From Caryophanales bacterium UBA4694 (GTDB lineage Bacteria; Bacillota_I; Bacilli_A; RFN20; CAG-288), in NCBI GenBank assembly GCA_002404835.1, contig DHKM01000061.1:1-21538 (forward strand): 21,538 bases of DNA. Reading direction: 5' to 3'. The notes beneath the pieces were generated by a model that saw only the letters and a program-made list of their open reading frames with translations, did no database searches and had not been told where the DNA came from. Positions 1-8,836 of the stretch are shown here, piece by piece; the first letter of the stretch is position 1, and every line of letters starts with the position of its first letter. A program made the translations under genes and the position numbers.

Positions 1-823
1 TGTCCATCCTTGCCGCAGTCGATGCGAAGAGGAAGGAACCTCTCGCCATAAAGATCTATCCAGGAAACCTTCCTGATGTCGCAAATATAGCCGATTTCAT
101 CGAAGAATTCAGCATAGAAGGCGGACTGGAGATATCCGACAAGGGAATACCTCTGGAAAAGGCAAAGGTGCAGTTTTCCGACGGAAAGGTCGGATTCCTC
201 CATCCGGTAAGGCGCAATTCGAAGAAGCAGGAGAAACTCGGGCTTTTCAAGACGCTTTCCCCTCTGAAGACGGAAGAAGGAACGCTCCTTGCATCCAAGG
301 CAAAGGACGACAGGGACGGATATTTCTACTATCTGTTCAGGGACATCCCAAGAGCACGCAAGGAGGAAAGCGACTACGTCCTGCATGGAAGCAAAAAGGG
401 AAACTTCGACAGCACGGGATACGAGGAAAAATCGAAGACCTTCGGTACGATCTGCTTCGTCTCTAACATGGATCTCGATACGAAAGACGTATACGAATAC
501 TACAAAACAAGATGGGAGATTGAACTGATATTCCGTACCTATAAGGGAATCCTGGATATGAATACGACAAGGGAGCATGACAACTACACCACGATCGGAA
601 GCGAATTCGTCAACTACCTTTCCACGATCATGGCCTGCAGGATGAAGAACAGGATCACGGAAGAAGGACTCTTCGGTTCCTTCACCTTCAGGGATGTGAT
701 GGAAAGACTCGACGACTGCATAAAGACAAGCGAGGACGAGAATGGAGAAGACTGGAAGCTTTGCTCCCTGAGCAAGAAGGACAGGGAACTTCTCGACAAG
801 CTCGGGTTATAGAGTAAATCAAA
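1..823 (+). mobile_element. Right part of an insertion sequence; right boundary approximate
   Basis: The transposase stops at 812 and DUF2971-like coding sequence is readable from about 830, so the right end of the element must lie in the roughly 20 bases between. The left end is outside the window, so terminal inverted repeats and a target duplication cannot be compared. The boundary is inferred. Confidence 0.5.
3..812 (+). CDS. IS4/IS1634-type DDE transposase, C-terminal part (5' end outside window)
   Basis: This is the C-terminal ~269 codons of a cut-and-paste insertion-sequence transposase; the frame is open from the left edge, so the start lies outside. The stretch YPGNLPDV is the usual G-N-x-x-D region of this superfamily. 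The Asp in ISDKG (bases 138-140) is the likely second catalytic Asp. The tract YKTRWEIELIFRTYK (about bases 499-545) fits the IS4-superfamily signature Y-(2)-R-(3)-E-(6)-K exactly and supplies the catalytic Glu; the first Asp must lie upstream. The reading frame is intact to its TAG stop, so the element could be active if its left part is complete. Its base composition is visibly richer in GC than the cassette that follows. IS1634 versus another IS4 subgroup is not certain. Confidence 0.85.
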   Translation, partial: SILAAVDAKRKEPLAIKIYPGNLPDVANIADFIEEFSIEGGLEISDKGIPLEKAKVQFSDGKVGFLHPVRRNSKKQEKLGLFKTLSPLKTEEGTLLASKAKDDRDGYFYYLFRDIPRARKEESDYVLHGSKKGNFDSTGYEEKSKTFGTICFVSNMDLDTKDVYEYYKTRWEIELIFRTYKGILDMNTTREHDNYTTIGSEFVNYLSTIMACRMKNRITEEGLFGSFTFRDVMERLDDCIKTSEDENGEDWKLCSLSKKDRELLDKLGL

Positions 824-1882
824 TTGTGCAACCTTTATTCCAATGATTCTGAGTTTTATATAGACGAAGAGAAATTTAGACTTCTTAGGATTCGTAGAAT
901 TGCTAGATGTATGGGACTTAGGGAAGACAATCCTACCTATTTTCAATGTATGGACTGGATAGCATCCCATTATCTGAAGGATTCACAGAATCCTTCCTTG
1001 ACAGAAATGGAAAAAGAAAATATTAAGGCACTTCGTCAATTTATATCCGACAATTTCAAAGTGTATGGAATTTACAATACCATAGACTATGCATTGGATT
1101 CCAATTTTGTTGTGACATCCAAAGTATCGAAGAGTTTCTATAAAGCCAGTTGTTTTACTGTTCTTCCCATCAATAAGAGAATGTGGGATCAATATGCGGA
1201 TCATTCCAGAGGATTTTGTTTGGAATATAGTATTCCGGTTGACTTTTTGGCATTCAAAGTAGATGGTAAGACAAAATGCTTTTTGCTGCCCATACTATAT
1301 ACGGCTGAGAGAGTGGATTATACAGAAGAATTGGAAGCGTGGGGTTATGGGAAGGATATTTCAATTGAAGATTTCATCCTTTCAGGATGCTTAAGGAAGA
1401 GTATAGCCTGGTGTGATCAGAGTGAATGGAGATTGATATCCAATTTACCGGAACCGAAATCAATTCCGTTTTTCAAACCCTCGAGAATCTATCTTGGCAA
1501 GAATATGCCAAGGGATCAAAGGAATTTCTTGAGTCGTATTAGCAGGACAAAAGGTATTTCTTGCTATAACATGGTTGATGATAAGAGTGATAAGGGCGAT
1601 GTTTTCATCGAATGCTTGTGTTCCCATAACAGTTATATGTCTGTCTTTGAAATCTGTTATATTCCTGCTTCTGCTGGCAAGATTCAATGTTTTAAGTCAG
1701 ATGTTACTTATGAAAATATACCTATTTCAAAGAAATATGTGAATTTGTTCTTTGAACTCGAAAATCAGAACTCTTTTGATTTTATCTATGATGAATACAG
1801 AAGTGATTCCTCACTTTATAGACGGCTTTGCCTATTCTGCCACGTTAATCAGGTGATGGAAAAAGGAGGAAAAGGAATATGA
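824..1882 (+). CDS. DUF2971-family protein, probably 5'-truncated beside the insertion sequence
   Basis: The first gene of the AT-rich cassette is 352 residues from a TTG at 824. Family signs are ASCFT (about 108-112), MWDQYADHSRGFCLEY (about 120-135), the usual W-x-x-Y-A-x-x-x-x-G-x-C-x-E-Y core, and W-C-D-Q-S-E-W-R further on. The molecular function of DUF2971 is not established. No ribosome binding site precedes the TTG, and an in-frame stop lies at 815. The expected N-terminal Y-K-Y-R and N-D-P-F-D-type segment is missing, although the first residues (YSNDSEF) look like its tail. I therefore infer that the insertion sequence removed roughly 30-50 N-terminal residues and possibly the promoter. 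The stop overlaps the next start by 4 bp (ATGA), so the two are translationally coupled. A shorter product from an internal ATG (911 or 950) is possible. Confidence 0.72.
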   Translation: MCNLYSNDSEFYIDEEKFRLLRIRRIARCMGLREDNPTYFQCMDWIASHYLKDSQNPSLTEMEKENIKALRQFISDNFKVYGIYNTIDYALDSNFVVTSKVSKSFYKASCFTVLPINKRMWDQYADHSRGFCLEYSIPVDFLAFKVDGKTKCFLLPILYTAERVDYTEELEAWGYGKDISIEDFILSGCLRKSIAWCDQSEWRLISNLPEPKSIPFFKPSRIYLGKNMPRDQRNFLSRISRTKGISCYNMVDDKSDKGDVFIECLCSHNSYMSVFEICYIPASAGKIQCFKSDVTYENIPISKKYVNLFFELENQNSFDFIYDEYRSDSSLYRRLCLFCHVNQVMEKGGKGI

Positions 1883-4800
1883 CTTTTTCAGAAATAGCTA
1901 AGGATACGTTCGCTACATTTCTTTCGTTTATTATCAATGAATTTATGAAAACAAAGCATCAGAATGATTTGATTGTGAAGATAAAATCAACGGTAGCATC
2001 GGATTGTGAAACAGAAAAAGAAGAGGAGGAACTTCAAAAGCGGTTAAATCCAATACTCAAAGATTTATATAAAAAATTATGTAGAAATAAATTAGACGTA
2101 CAAGAAATTCTTGATGATTTCAATAAACAGGCAAAGCTTCTTCTACAAGGAAAATATAATTCTTCGGATTGTGATAAGCTTTGTCATCAGTTTGATGAAA
2201 TAATCATTGATTATTTCAAACGTTTTTATCCTGATAAATTTCAAACGTTCAAATTGGAGAAAATCGATGATACCTTGAATAAAGATATTGGTGTTTTATT
2301 GAAGGAATATAATGGAGTATATGATTACGAAGGGTATCAGCAGCTTTTAAGAAACAGGATATCTAAAGATGGTGTTACTATAGGTCTTGATTTCTTCAAG
2401 AATGATGATATGGATTTTAAGGAAAAATTTTTAGCATCACTTACGAAAAAAACGGTTGTGGTCTACCATATTGATCGTAAAGAGGCAATAGGATGTGTAA
2501 TGAACCTGTTGCACGAAGAAAAAATCCAGAGACCGTTTTTTGTAGTAGAGAACAAAAAGACTTGGGACAAACTGAGATCCGACAATACGATCCAGAATGC
2601 CATCTATCTGGCAGGATTTTATGATACTGGAGAGATTATCAATGTTCCGGATTCCACCTGCATTTATTTTACAGATAATTATAGGGATGGTTTGCTTGTT
2701 CTTAGAAAGAGAACTCTTCAGACCATTCGGGATGCTTTGATTGCTTCGGGTTGTTCTTATGACCTGGCACGAAGAGTCATAAAGGAAACGAATGGTTTGT
2801 TCTCATCGATAAGGTATCGCTTCTTAAATGGGCATGAAGAGCAGTTCTATCCGGAAGGAAAGATTCCGGATAGAATGATTCCTGCCATTCTTCTTTCCAA
2901 TGGTTGGGAGAGGAAGAAAGGAGACGATGAAAAATTCATATGCGATCATTTTGGGTTGAAGTATGGATCCTTCTGTTCAGATCTGAAGCCATATACCGGA
3001 CGGAAATTGGTTCTGTTACGGAAAACATTCGATTATGAGGAGTATTATGTAACGAATATGCCAGCAGCCTGGCATCAATTCGGTAGAATGATTGATTCAG
3101 ACATGCTTGTTTCCTTCCTTGGTGATTTTTCAAAATTATTGGTGAATATGGATGGGAAGTATCAATGCTCTGTTTATTTCTTGGATAGGGTCCTATTTGC
3201 AATGGATTATGTTGTTAATCAGTATAGGAAGGATTGGCAAACTTATTTTGATGATTTCGTAAAAGAAGTAATGGATTTAGCTATTAAAGATGGGTTAATG
3301 TTTTATGAGGTTCTATCGGGATTCAGTCTGATTCTGATCGATATTTCTCCTTCGGCTTATTTTTATGGGCTGAAAAATCATAAAGAAAAAATCAAGGAAT
3401 ATTGTGAATGTGCATACGGAGATTCACTATATTGTCTTGTTTCCGGTTGTCTGGAAAGGACAATCGGATATCAGAAATATAGGAGTCCGAATTTTTCATC
3501 AGTCTTGGATTATCTGTTTGAAATGACGGAGTGGAAGAATTACACAAGAAATAAAAAACAAATCGATGATTTGATCTGCTGTATTCTTGATTTCCATAAT
3601 GATTTTTTCGGTGCCGGAAACAAAAGCAAAATCCGTTATGTCAACAAAATGATGTTAAAGTATCCAAATCTGATGAAGGATATCCTTTTCTCATTGGTTA
3701 CGGAACTGTGTTGGTCTTATCCATCCAGTACCTATTATCGATTGAAAAGTGTGGAACTGAATGAAAATCCTGGGGAATTAAGAGATGCATATAGTCAGAT
3801 TCTCATTGAGAATGCAGATTTAAAGCAGAATGTTAAGCTATTGTCGAGAAGCTTTTTCGAAGTTCTCAATGATGATCGAAGAAATGAATTCATCTATCAT
3901 ATGGAGGAACAACTGAAGAAAGCGTCCGATGATGATATTTTTGCAGTGGAATCCAGAATCAGGTGCCTGATTTATAAAATCAAATTAACGGAGAATCGTG
4001 ATTGGGAAAAGGACGGACAATACCTGAATCGAATGATACAGATGGTTTCGGATATGCCATATCATAATCGTCTTATGAAATATCTGTATATTCTTTACTA
4101 TGGTACTTTTGATTTTCCTTTACTGAATCCGGAATTCATCGATGATCCTGGCTCTGATAAAAAGAATCAGGAAAAAGCAGAGGAACTCAGAAAAAAGGAA
4201 TATGTTAATCTGAAAAAGGATGGATATTCCCTAACGGATTTATGTGAATCGTATTTGGATTATTGTAAGCGGCATGATAAGAAGCGGATGTATGAGTTAT
4301 CTTCTGTTTTGTCATCCTTTGAACCGGAATTCGATTCTTCTCTTTTTGAACTACTAATGAAAGTCGGTGCTAAATCTGAGGCCATTTCTTATGTTGTAAA
4401 TACGATAACCGATATCCATATGGCTTATGAGTTATTTTCTCGGTTTACGGATGATAAGATCAAAGGGGAGTTTTTGGAAGAACTTTATGATAAGGATCCA
4501 TTTGTTTTGAATGCCTTGAAAGGGGAAAGCGAACAGACAAAGATTTCTTTTTGGGAACATTTTTCGAGATTTGTCGGTGACAAAGAGATTGCCAGAAAAG
4601 CCATCGAGACCTTTCCCGAGTCTGTTTGTACAGGAAACCAAATTCGTCTGATGTTGGATGAGGAAAATGAGATACCGGTTAAAGAAGTGATTTCATTCCT
4701 CTATAAATGGAAAGATGATCTTACGTCTGAATTCTATTTGATAGATGACTACATCTATAGACAAAAAGGAAAAATCGAAGAAGATAATGAGTGTTTAAGG

Positions 4801-5370
4801 GAATTGGTGGAAATTGAAAACAAAATATCCAAAGATGATGATGATTTTTACTATCAGAAAGTATGGTATCTTAAACATCCGGATGCATGTTTCAAGGATT
4901 TCGAAAAGAATAGATATATTGATCCTTTGGATCATAGATTCCAATTTTGTCCAGGTGAATGTGAGGAACCTGGAGCTCAGGTCATGCCATTCTCGGAATG
5001 GATGGCTGAATTCCAAAGACAATGTGAGGAAAACAAAAAAGAAAAAATATATTATCAAGTAGGTAAACTGCTTGCTTATTCTAAGGATGACAAAGATGGT
5101 CTTCCGCTTCATAAAGAAGTAAGAGATTATCTTGAAGAAACGGATGATGTAAAGGATTGTTTCATGACTTCTGAAATGGATAAACATTCTTTTTATGTTT
5201 TGAATGATTATTCTAGTCAACACGAATTAGCTGAAGATTATGCCAAGAAGGCACGAAAACTTATGGAGGAAGGATATAATCAAGTAGCTGAAATCTACTA
5301 TAGAATAAGCGGATATTTTAGACATGAGGCTGAAGATTTTAGAATGAGGATGGAAAATGACGAGAGATAG
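1879..5370 (+). CDS. Large (1163 aa) helical-repeat protein of unknown function; STAND-like layout without Walker A
   Basis: I do not recognise a named family. AGGAGG lies 8 bases upstream of the ATG and the start overlaps the DUF2971 stop. Residues 1-135 are charged and helical. Residues ~180-320 look alpha/beta: a hydrophobic strand (TVVVYHID, 192-199), FFVVENKKTWDKL (220-232), AIYLAGF (241-247), TCIYF (260-264), then RKRTLQTIRDAL and ETNGLFSSIRYRF. I recall a similar order in very large STAND-like proteins of bacterial defence loci where the P-loop is degenerate; no GxxxxGK[ST] is visible here. Residues ~330-1163 are mostly amphipathic helices ending in a TPR-like stretch (AEDYAKKARKLMEEGYNQVA). 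There is no signal peptide or membrane segment, so it is cytoplasmic. Codon use is strongly AT-rich. Position between DUF2971 and a kinase suggests a sensor or scaffold. Confidence 0.6.
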   Translation: MTFSEIAKDTFATFLSFIINEFMKTKHQNDLIVKIKSTVASDCETEKEEEELQKRLNPILKDLYKKLCRNKLDVQEILDDFNKQAKLLLQGKYNSSDCDKLCHQFDEIIIDYFKRFYPDKFQTFKLEKIDDTLNKDIGVLLKEYNGVYDYEGYQQLLRNRISKDGVTIGLDFFKNDDMDFKEKFLASLTKKTVVVYHIDRKEAIGCVMNLLHEEKIQRPFFVVENKKTWDKLRSDNTIQNAIYLAGFYDTGEIINVPDSTCIYFTDNYRDGLLVLRKRTLQTIRDALIASGCSYDLARRVIKETNGLFSSIRYRFLNGHEEQFYPEGKIPDRMIPAILLSNGWERKKGDDEKFICDHFGLKYGSFCSDLKPYTGRKLVLLRKTFDYEEYYVTNMPAAWHQFGRMIDSDMLVSFLGDFSKLLVNMDGKYQCSVYFLDRVLFAMDYVVNQYRKDWQTYFDDFVKEVMDLAIKDGLMFYEVLSGFSLILIDISPSAYFYGLKNHKEKIKEYCECAYGDSLYCLVSGCLERTIGYQKYRSPNFSSVLDYLFEMTEWKNYTRNKKQIDDLICCILDFHNDFFGAGNKSKIRYVNKMMLKYPNLMKDILFSLVTELCWSYPSSTYYRLKSVELNENPGELRDAYSQILIENADLKQNVKLLSRSFFEVLNDDRRNEFIYHMEEQLKKASDDDIFAVESRIRCLIYKIKLTENRDWEKDGQYLNRMIQMVSDMPYHNRLMKYLYILYYGTFDFPLLNPEFIDDPGSDKKNQEKAEELRKKEYVNLKKDGYSLTDLCESYLDYCKRHDKKRMYELSSVLSSFEPEFDSSLFELLMKVGAKSEAISYVVNTITDIHMAYELFSRFTDDKIKGEFLEELYDKDPFVLNALKGESEQTKISFWEHFSRFVGDKEIARKAIETFPESVCTGNQIRLMLDEENEIPVKEVISFLYKWKDDLTSEFYLIDDYIYRQKGKIEEDNECLRELVEIENKISKDDDDFYYQKVWYLKHPDACFKDFEKNRYIDPLDHRFQFCPGECEEPGAQVMPFSEWMAEFQRQCEENKKEKIYYQVGKLLAYSKDDKDGLPLHKEVRDYLEETDDVKDCFMTSEMDKHSFYVLNDYSSQHELAEDYAKKARKLMEEGYNQVAEIYYRISGYFRHEAEDFRMRMENDER

Positions 5371-6685
5371 GCAGCTGAAAATTGTTTACAAGGATATACA
5401 ATTTGATTCCATCTCCAATCCTCTTGGTAAGAAAAAAGATAAAAGAAAGCATAGTGGTGGGAATGGTGTTGTCTGGGAATTGGAGATCAAACATATGCCT
5501 AGTAATTACGTAGTGAAAGTTTTACAAGGATGTCCTAAAGAAGAACGTATAAAATATAAGTGGCTTGAAAGGTATCAAAGATTTTGTAGAGAAGCAACGA
5601 CCGTAGCTTCTCTTGGAACAAAAGAAGAACTGAAACGAAACCATATTGTTCCCATATTGGCTATGGATTTGAAATCAGAAGAAGAATATAAGAATGGTGA
5701 GTACGTTTATTTCTTGATGGAAAAGTACGAACCAATCAGTGTAGGCAAAAACTTGAATAGGAATGTCTTAGAAATTACGGATATATTGCTTCAGGTTCTT
5801 CAGGGAATAAAATTTCTTCATTCAAAAGGATATGCCCATAGAGATATTAAGCTAGGTAATATTTTAAAAACATCTGATGGGAAATATCTTCTTTCCGATT
5901 TCGGACTCATCATTTCGGATGATCTGTTAGATGAAGGACTGACAGGTAAGAATGAGATGGTTGGACCTGTTGGTCGTCCACCGGAATTGAATAAGAAAAA
6001 CTATACGGAAGAGCAAACTCGTGAGATTTATCAAGCTTCCGATGTTTATCTGTTCGGCAAGCTCTGCGAGCAATTGCTTACCAACGAATTGAGATACATA
6101 GAAGGAGAGTTTACTCCTAAAAGCCTTTTTTCCTTTAACTTGGTAAAATCGCTCCGAGATAATGTTGATGCATCTTACCTTTTAGAGATGATGCTCAATA
6201 CAGTTGTTCAGGATTATAAAAGAAGATGGAATCTTGAACAAATTGAACGATGTCTCCTTATGCAAAAAGCTGCTTGCAATAGTAATAATCTTGAGTTTCT
6301 CATAAAAAATACTTCTCTTGTCTTGAATACACTTGATGTCCATTATAATGGATACATCATTTCTGAAAAAGATAGTATTCAGAAAATATTAGAATCTACG
6401 GATAAGTTGTTGATGACGATTATTTCTTATTCTGAGAGAAATAAAGTGGTCAGAAGAATTTCCAAAGTTGATGGATATTACATGATTATTACTGATAATA
6501 AGATCAGTATTTGGTTTAACCCGGTAAGAATAGAGGCAAAGTTCAATTATTCTGAGATACTTGTGATTTTGGATAATGTCGAGATTGCCGCTCCTGTGTT
6601 TCAACCTGGTTTTATGGAAAATAGGAAGTATAAATTGACAAGAAACCATAAATTGGAGTTGGAATTCCGTCAAGGTAATATATGA
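5357..6685 (+). CDS. Hanks-type Ser/Thr protein kinase with unknown C-terminal domain
   Basis: This 442-residue soluble kinase should phosphorylate Ser/Thr on proteins. The core is complete: a Gly-rich loop variant SGGNGVVW (33-40), VVKVL with Lys54, an alpha-C Glu near 79 (REATTVASL), catalytic loop HRDIKLGN (161-168, Asp163, Lys165, Asn168), DFG (181-183), a PPE in place of APE (208-210), SDVYLFG with Asp229, and Arg290 near the C-lobe end. Residues ~305-442 form a mixed domain I cannot assign. There is no transmembrane helix and no PASTA repeat, unlike the housekeeping PknB/PrkC kinases, so it is probably not the cell-wall-sensing kinase. The ATG overlaps the upstream gene by 14 bp, tying it to the 1163-residue protein, which is a reasonable substrate or partner. 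The C-terminal tail is AT-rich like the rest of the cassette. Confidence 0.9.
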   Translation: MTRDRQLKIVYKDIQFDSISNPLGKKKDKRKHSGGNGVVWELEIKHMPSNYVVKVLQGCPKEERIKYKWLERYQRFCREATTVASLGTKEELKRNHIVPILAMDLKSEEEYKNGEYVYFLMEKYEPISVGKNLNRNVLEITDILLQVLQGIKFLHSKGYAHRDIKLGNILKTSDGKYLLSDFGLIISDDLLDEGLTGKNEMVGPVGRPPELNKKNYTEEQTREIYQASDVYLFGKLCEQLLTNELRYIEGEFTPKSLFSFNLVKSLRDNVDASYLLEMMLNTVVQDYKRRWNLEQIERCLLMQKAACNSNNLEFLIKNTSLVLNTLDVHYNGYIISEKDSIQKILESTDKLLMTIISYSERNKVVRRISKVDGYYMIITDNKISIWFNPVRIEAKFNYSEILVILDNVEIAAPVFQPGFMENRKYKLTRNHKLELEFRQGNI

Positions 6686-6777
6686 CTTTCTTTTGTTCTA
6701 CACTATTCCTTTCTTGAATTTCATTGTCTTTTTTATTATCATTTTTTTATTACGAAAGGGTATAAGGTGTTCTACAT

Positions 6778-7485
6778 ATGTTTAAGATAGCGGTCGTTGA
6801 AGACGAAGACGATGCATATGAAGTCTTAGCTGCTCTCGTAGATAGATATTGTAAGGAGAATTCCCAGGAATACTGCATTTCTCATTTCAAAACCGGCTTT
6901 GAATTCTTGGAGAGGTTCCATCAGAACTTTAATATCGTCTTTATGGATATCGATATGCCTCATATCAATGGTATCGAAACATCAAGGCAGTTGCGTCAAA
7001 TGGATAATGAAGTTGCCCTGGTTTTTGTGACAAACTTATCCAAACTTGCCATCAAAGGTTATGAAGTTGATGCATCAAGTTTTCTTGTCAAACCGATTAA
7101 CTATTATGTTCTGGAAAACTGTCTCAAAAAGATTTCCAAGAAAATCCAACAGGAGGAGAGGGATTTCCTTCTTCTTTCTGTTGATGACTCCATTATCAAA
7201 ATCAAAATCGGAGAAATTCTATTCATTGAGGTTATGGACCATTTCAGCGTGTTCCATCTATTGGATCAAAGGGTGATAAAGATTAGAAGTACTCTCAATA
7301 GCATCGAAGAGAGGCTTTCCGGTTATGGATTCTCAAGATGCAGCAACAGTTATTTGATCAATCTGAAGTATATCGAAACGATAGAAGGAGATATGGTTTA
7401 TATCGGTTCGGAGAGGATAACGATTACTAGAACCAAGAAGAAGCAGTTTATGCTGGATTTCACCGAATATTACGGAAATAGGTGA
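6778..7485 (+). CDS. LytTR-family response regulator
   Basis: This 235-residue transcription regulator belongs to the AgrA/ComE/VirR type. The receiver domain (1-~120) has the acidic pocket E8-D9-E10, phospho-acceptor Asp57 in FMDIDMP, Thr85 (VFVT) and Lys105 (FLVKP). The LytTR DNA-binding domain fills ~130-235, with FIEVMDHFSVFHL, the R-C-S-N-S-Y-L-I-N-L-K-Y-I core and the ITITRTKKKQF end. LytTR domains bind as dimers to two direct repeats about two helical turns apart. The start is set by AAGGTG 8 bases before the ATG. A 92-bp T-rich gap separates it from the kinase cassette; I see no convincing terminator or promoter there. The partner sensor kinase follows after 3 bp. No AgrB/AgrD or other peptide-pheromone gene is visible nearby. 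Confidence 0.93.
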   Translation: MFKIAVVEDEDDAYEVLAALVDRYCKENSQEYCISHFKTGFEFLERFHQNFNIVFMDIDMPHINGIETSRQLRQMDNEVALVFVTNLSKLAIKGYEVDASSFLVKPINYYVLENCLKKISKKIQQEERDFLLLSVDDSIIKIKIGEILFIEVMDHFSVFHLLDQRVIKIRSTLNSIEERLSGYGFSRCSNSYLINLKYIETIEGDMVYIGSERITITRTKKKQFMLDFTEYYGNR

Positions 7486-7488
7486 TTT

Positions 7489-8772
7489 ATGGGTTCTTTG
7501 GCCTATTTTTTCTATTTCTTCCTCCGTTATAATCTTCAGATTTTCATCGGTAGCCTGATTGGAATGTTATCCTTGAAGAAGAGAAAGCATTTTACTCTAC
7601 GTGTTCTTCTTTCTTTTCTTGTTTATACGGCTGTTTCGTTCCTTTTGATTTTTTTCAATGTTCACTGTGTTTTGGGGATCATATCTTTTGATTTCCTGCT
7701 TTATTTCTTGATGGTCCTTGTTGTCGAGATGTTCTGTTTTGATGTTTCTGTCAAGGAATGTCTCTTTTACGGGATGGCAAGCTATACGGTGCAGAATTTG
7801 GTGGATAGTGTTGCCAGTATTGCTTATACCCTTTTTGGCTTTTCCGGAAATATGACGTTTGCCTATACTTCCTTGGTTGTCTCTTTGGTTGTTTATCCAT
7901 TGTTTTATTTCCTGCTTAAATGGAAAATCGGGAAAAGTGGAAGCGTTGATATCACTATACCTGTCCTTTCCTTTACGGCAGCATTTACTATCCTGATTGT
8001 GTTTCTGCTTCCTATGCTTACCAGGATATATGCAGAAAGTGTGGATGTTTATCATTACCTTTATGGTCTTGTCGCGTGTGTTCTACTTCTTTTTCTTCAG
8101 TTCGGCTTGTTTCAGCAGGGCAAGTTATCTAAGGAAAAAGAAATCACGGAGCATCTTCTTTCTAAGGATGAGACATATCAGAAATATTCAGAGGAGAATA
8201 TCAATCTTATCAATATAAAATGCCATGACTTGAAGAAGCAGATCACTCATCTTAAGGAAATGGAAGAAAACAAAGAAAAGCAGGAACTGATTTCTGATAT
8301 CGAGAAGCAGGTCAAGTTTTACGATTCCAATCTCAAGACAGGGTGCAAGACTTTGGATGTCCTTTTGATGGAAAAAAGTCTTCTGTGTCAGAAACATCAG
8401 ATTCAGTTGTCCTGCATCATTGATGGAAAGAAACTTTCTTTTATGTCTTCTACGGATATTTATACGTTATTTGCTAATGCAATCGATAATGCTATAGAGT
8501 CTTTAGTCAAGGTCGAAGATAAAGATAAAAGGGTGATTACCATCAATGTAAGTGAAAAAGTCGGATTCGTTTTTATTCATATGGAAAATGAATTTGTCGG
8601 ACAGATTCATTTTGAGAATGGATTGCCACTTACAATGAAAGGGGATTCTTCATGGCATGGATATGGCATGAAATCCATTCAATATATCGTAAACAAATAT
8701 AATGGTACGATGTCAATTCATACGGACGGTAATGTATTTCAATTGAACATTTCATTTGCACTTGTAAAATAA
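7489..8772 (+). CDS. GHKL-type sensor histidine kinase, polytopic (AgrC/ComD-like)
   Basis: This 427-residue membrane sensor is the partner of the LytTR regulator just upstream. Residues ~5-207 hold six or seven hydrophobic segments (about 5-25, 38-58, 61-84, 92-117, 124-145, 155-177, 187-207). A coiled-coil-like linker leads to the phospho-acceptor motif CHDLKKQITHLKE, His246. The ATPase domain shows the N box FANAIDNAIESL (about 328-339) and the G box WHGYGMKSIQYIVNKYNG (about 389-406), typical of the HPK10/GHKL group. The ligand is unknown; this group often senses peptides. The ribosome binding site AGGTG overlaps the end of the regulator gene, so the pair is co-translated. The next gene starts after 131 bp that contain a LytTR-type repeat pair and a promoter candidate. 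Confidence 0.92.
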   Translation: MGSLAYFFYFFLRYNLQIFIGSLIGMLSLKKRKHFTLRVLLSFLVYTAVSFLLIFFNVHCVLGIISFDFLLYFLMVLVVEMFCFDVSVKECLFYGMASYTVQNLVDSVASIAYTLFGFSGNMTFAYTSLVVSLVVYPLFYFLLKWKIGKSGSVDITIPVLSFTAAFTILIVFLLPMLTRIYAESVDVYHYLYGLVACVLLLFLQFGLFQQGKLSKEKEITEHLLSKDETYQKYSEENINLINIKCHDLKKQITHLKEMEENKEKQELISDIEKQVKFYDSNLKTGCKTLDVLLMEKSLLCQKHQIQLSCIIDGKKLSFMSSTDIYTLFANAIDNAIESLVKVEDKDKRVITINVSEKVGFVFIHMENEFVGQIHFENGLPLTMKGDSSWHGYGMKSIQYIVNKYNGTMSIHTDGNVFQLNISFALVK

Positions 8773-8801
8773 AACGGAGAAAATCCAGCATAAATCTGTC
8801 A

Positions 8802-8831
8802 TCTACGGCATTCAAAAGGTAATGTACGCCA
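8802..8831 (+). promoter_or_regulatory. Candidate LytTR regulator operator (two 9-bp direct repeats, 21-bp spacing)
   Basis: TCTACGGCA (8802-8810) and TGTACGCCA (8823-8831) match at 7 of 9 positions and start 21 bp apart with a 12-bp spacer. That is the established geometry of LytTR binding sites (two 9-bp boxes, two helical turns). They lie just upstream of the GH3 gene promoter candidate and 29 bp before its -10 box. That this window's regulator binds them is inferred. Confidence 0.5.
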
Positions 8832-8836
8832 ATTTG

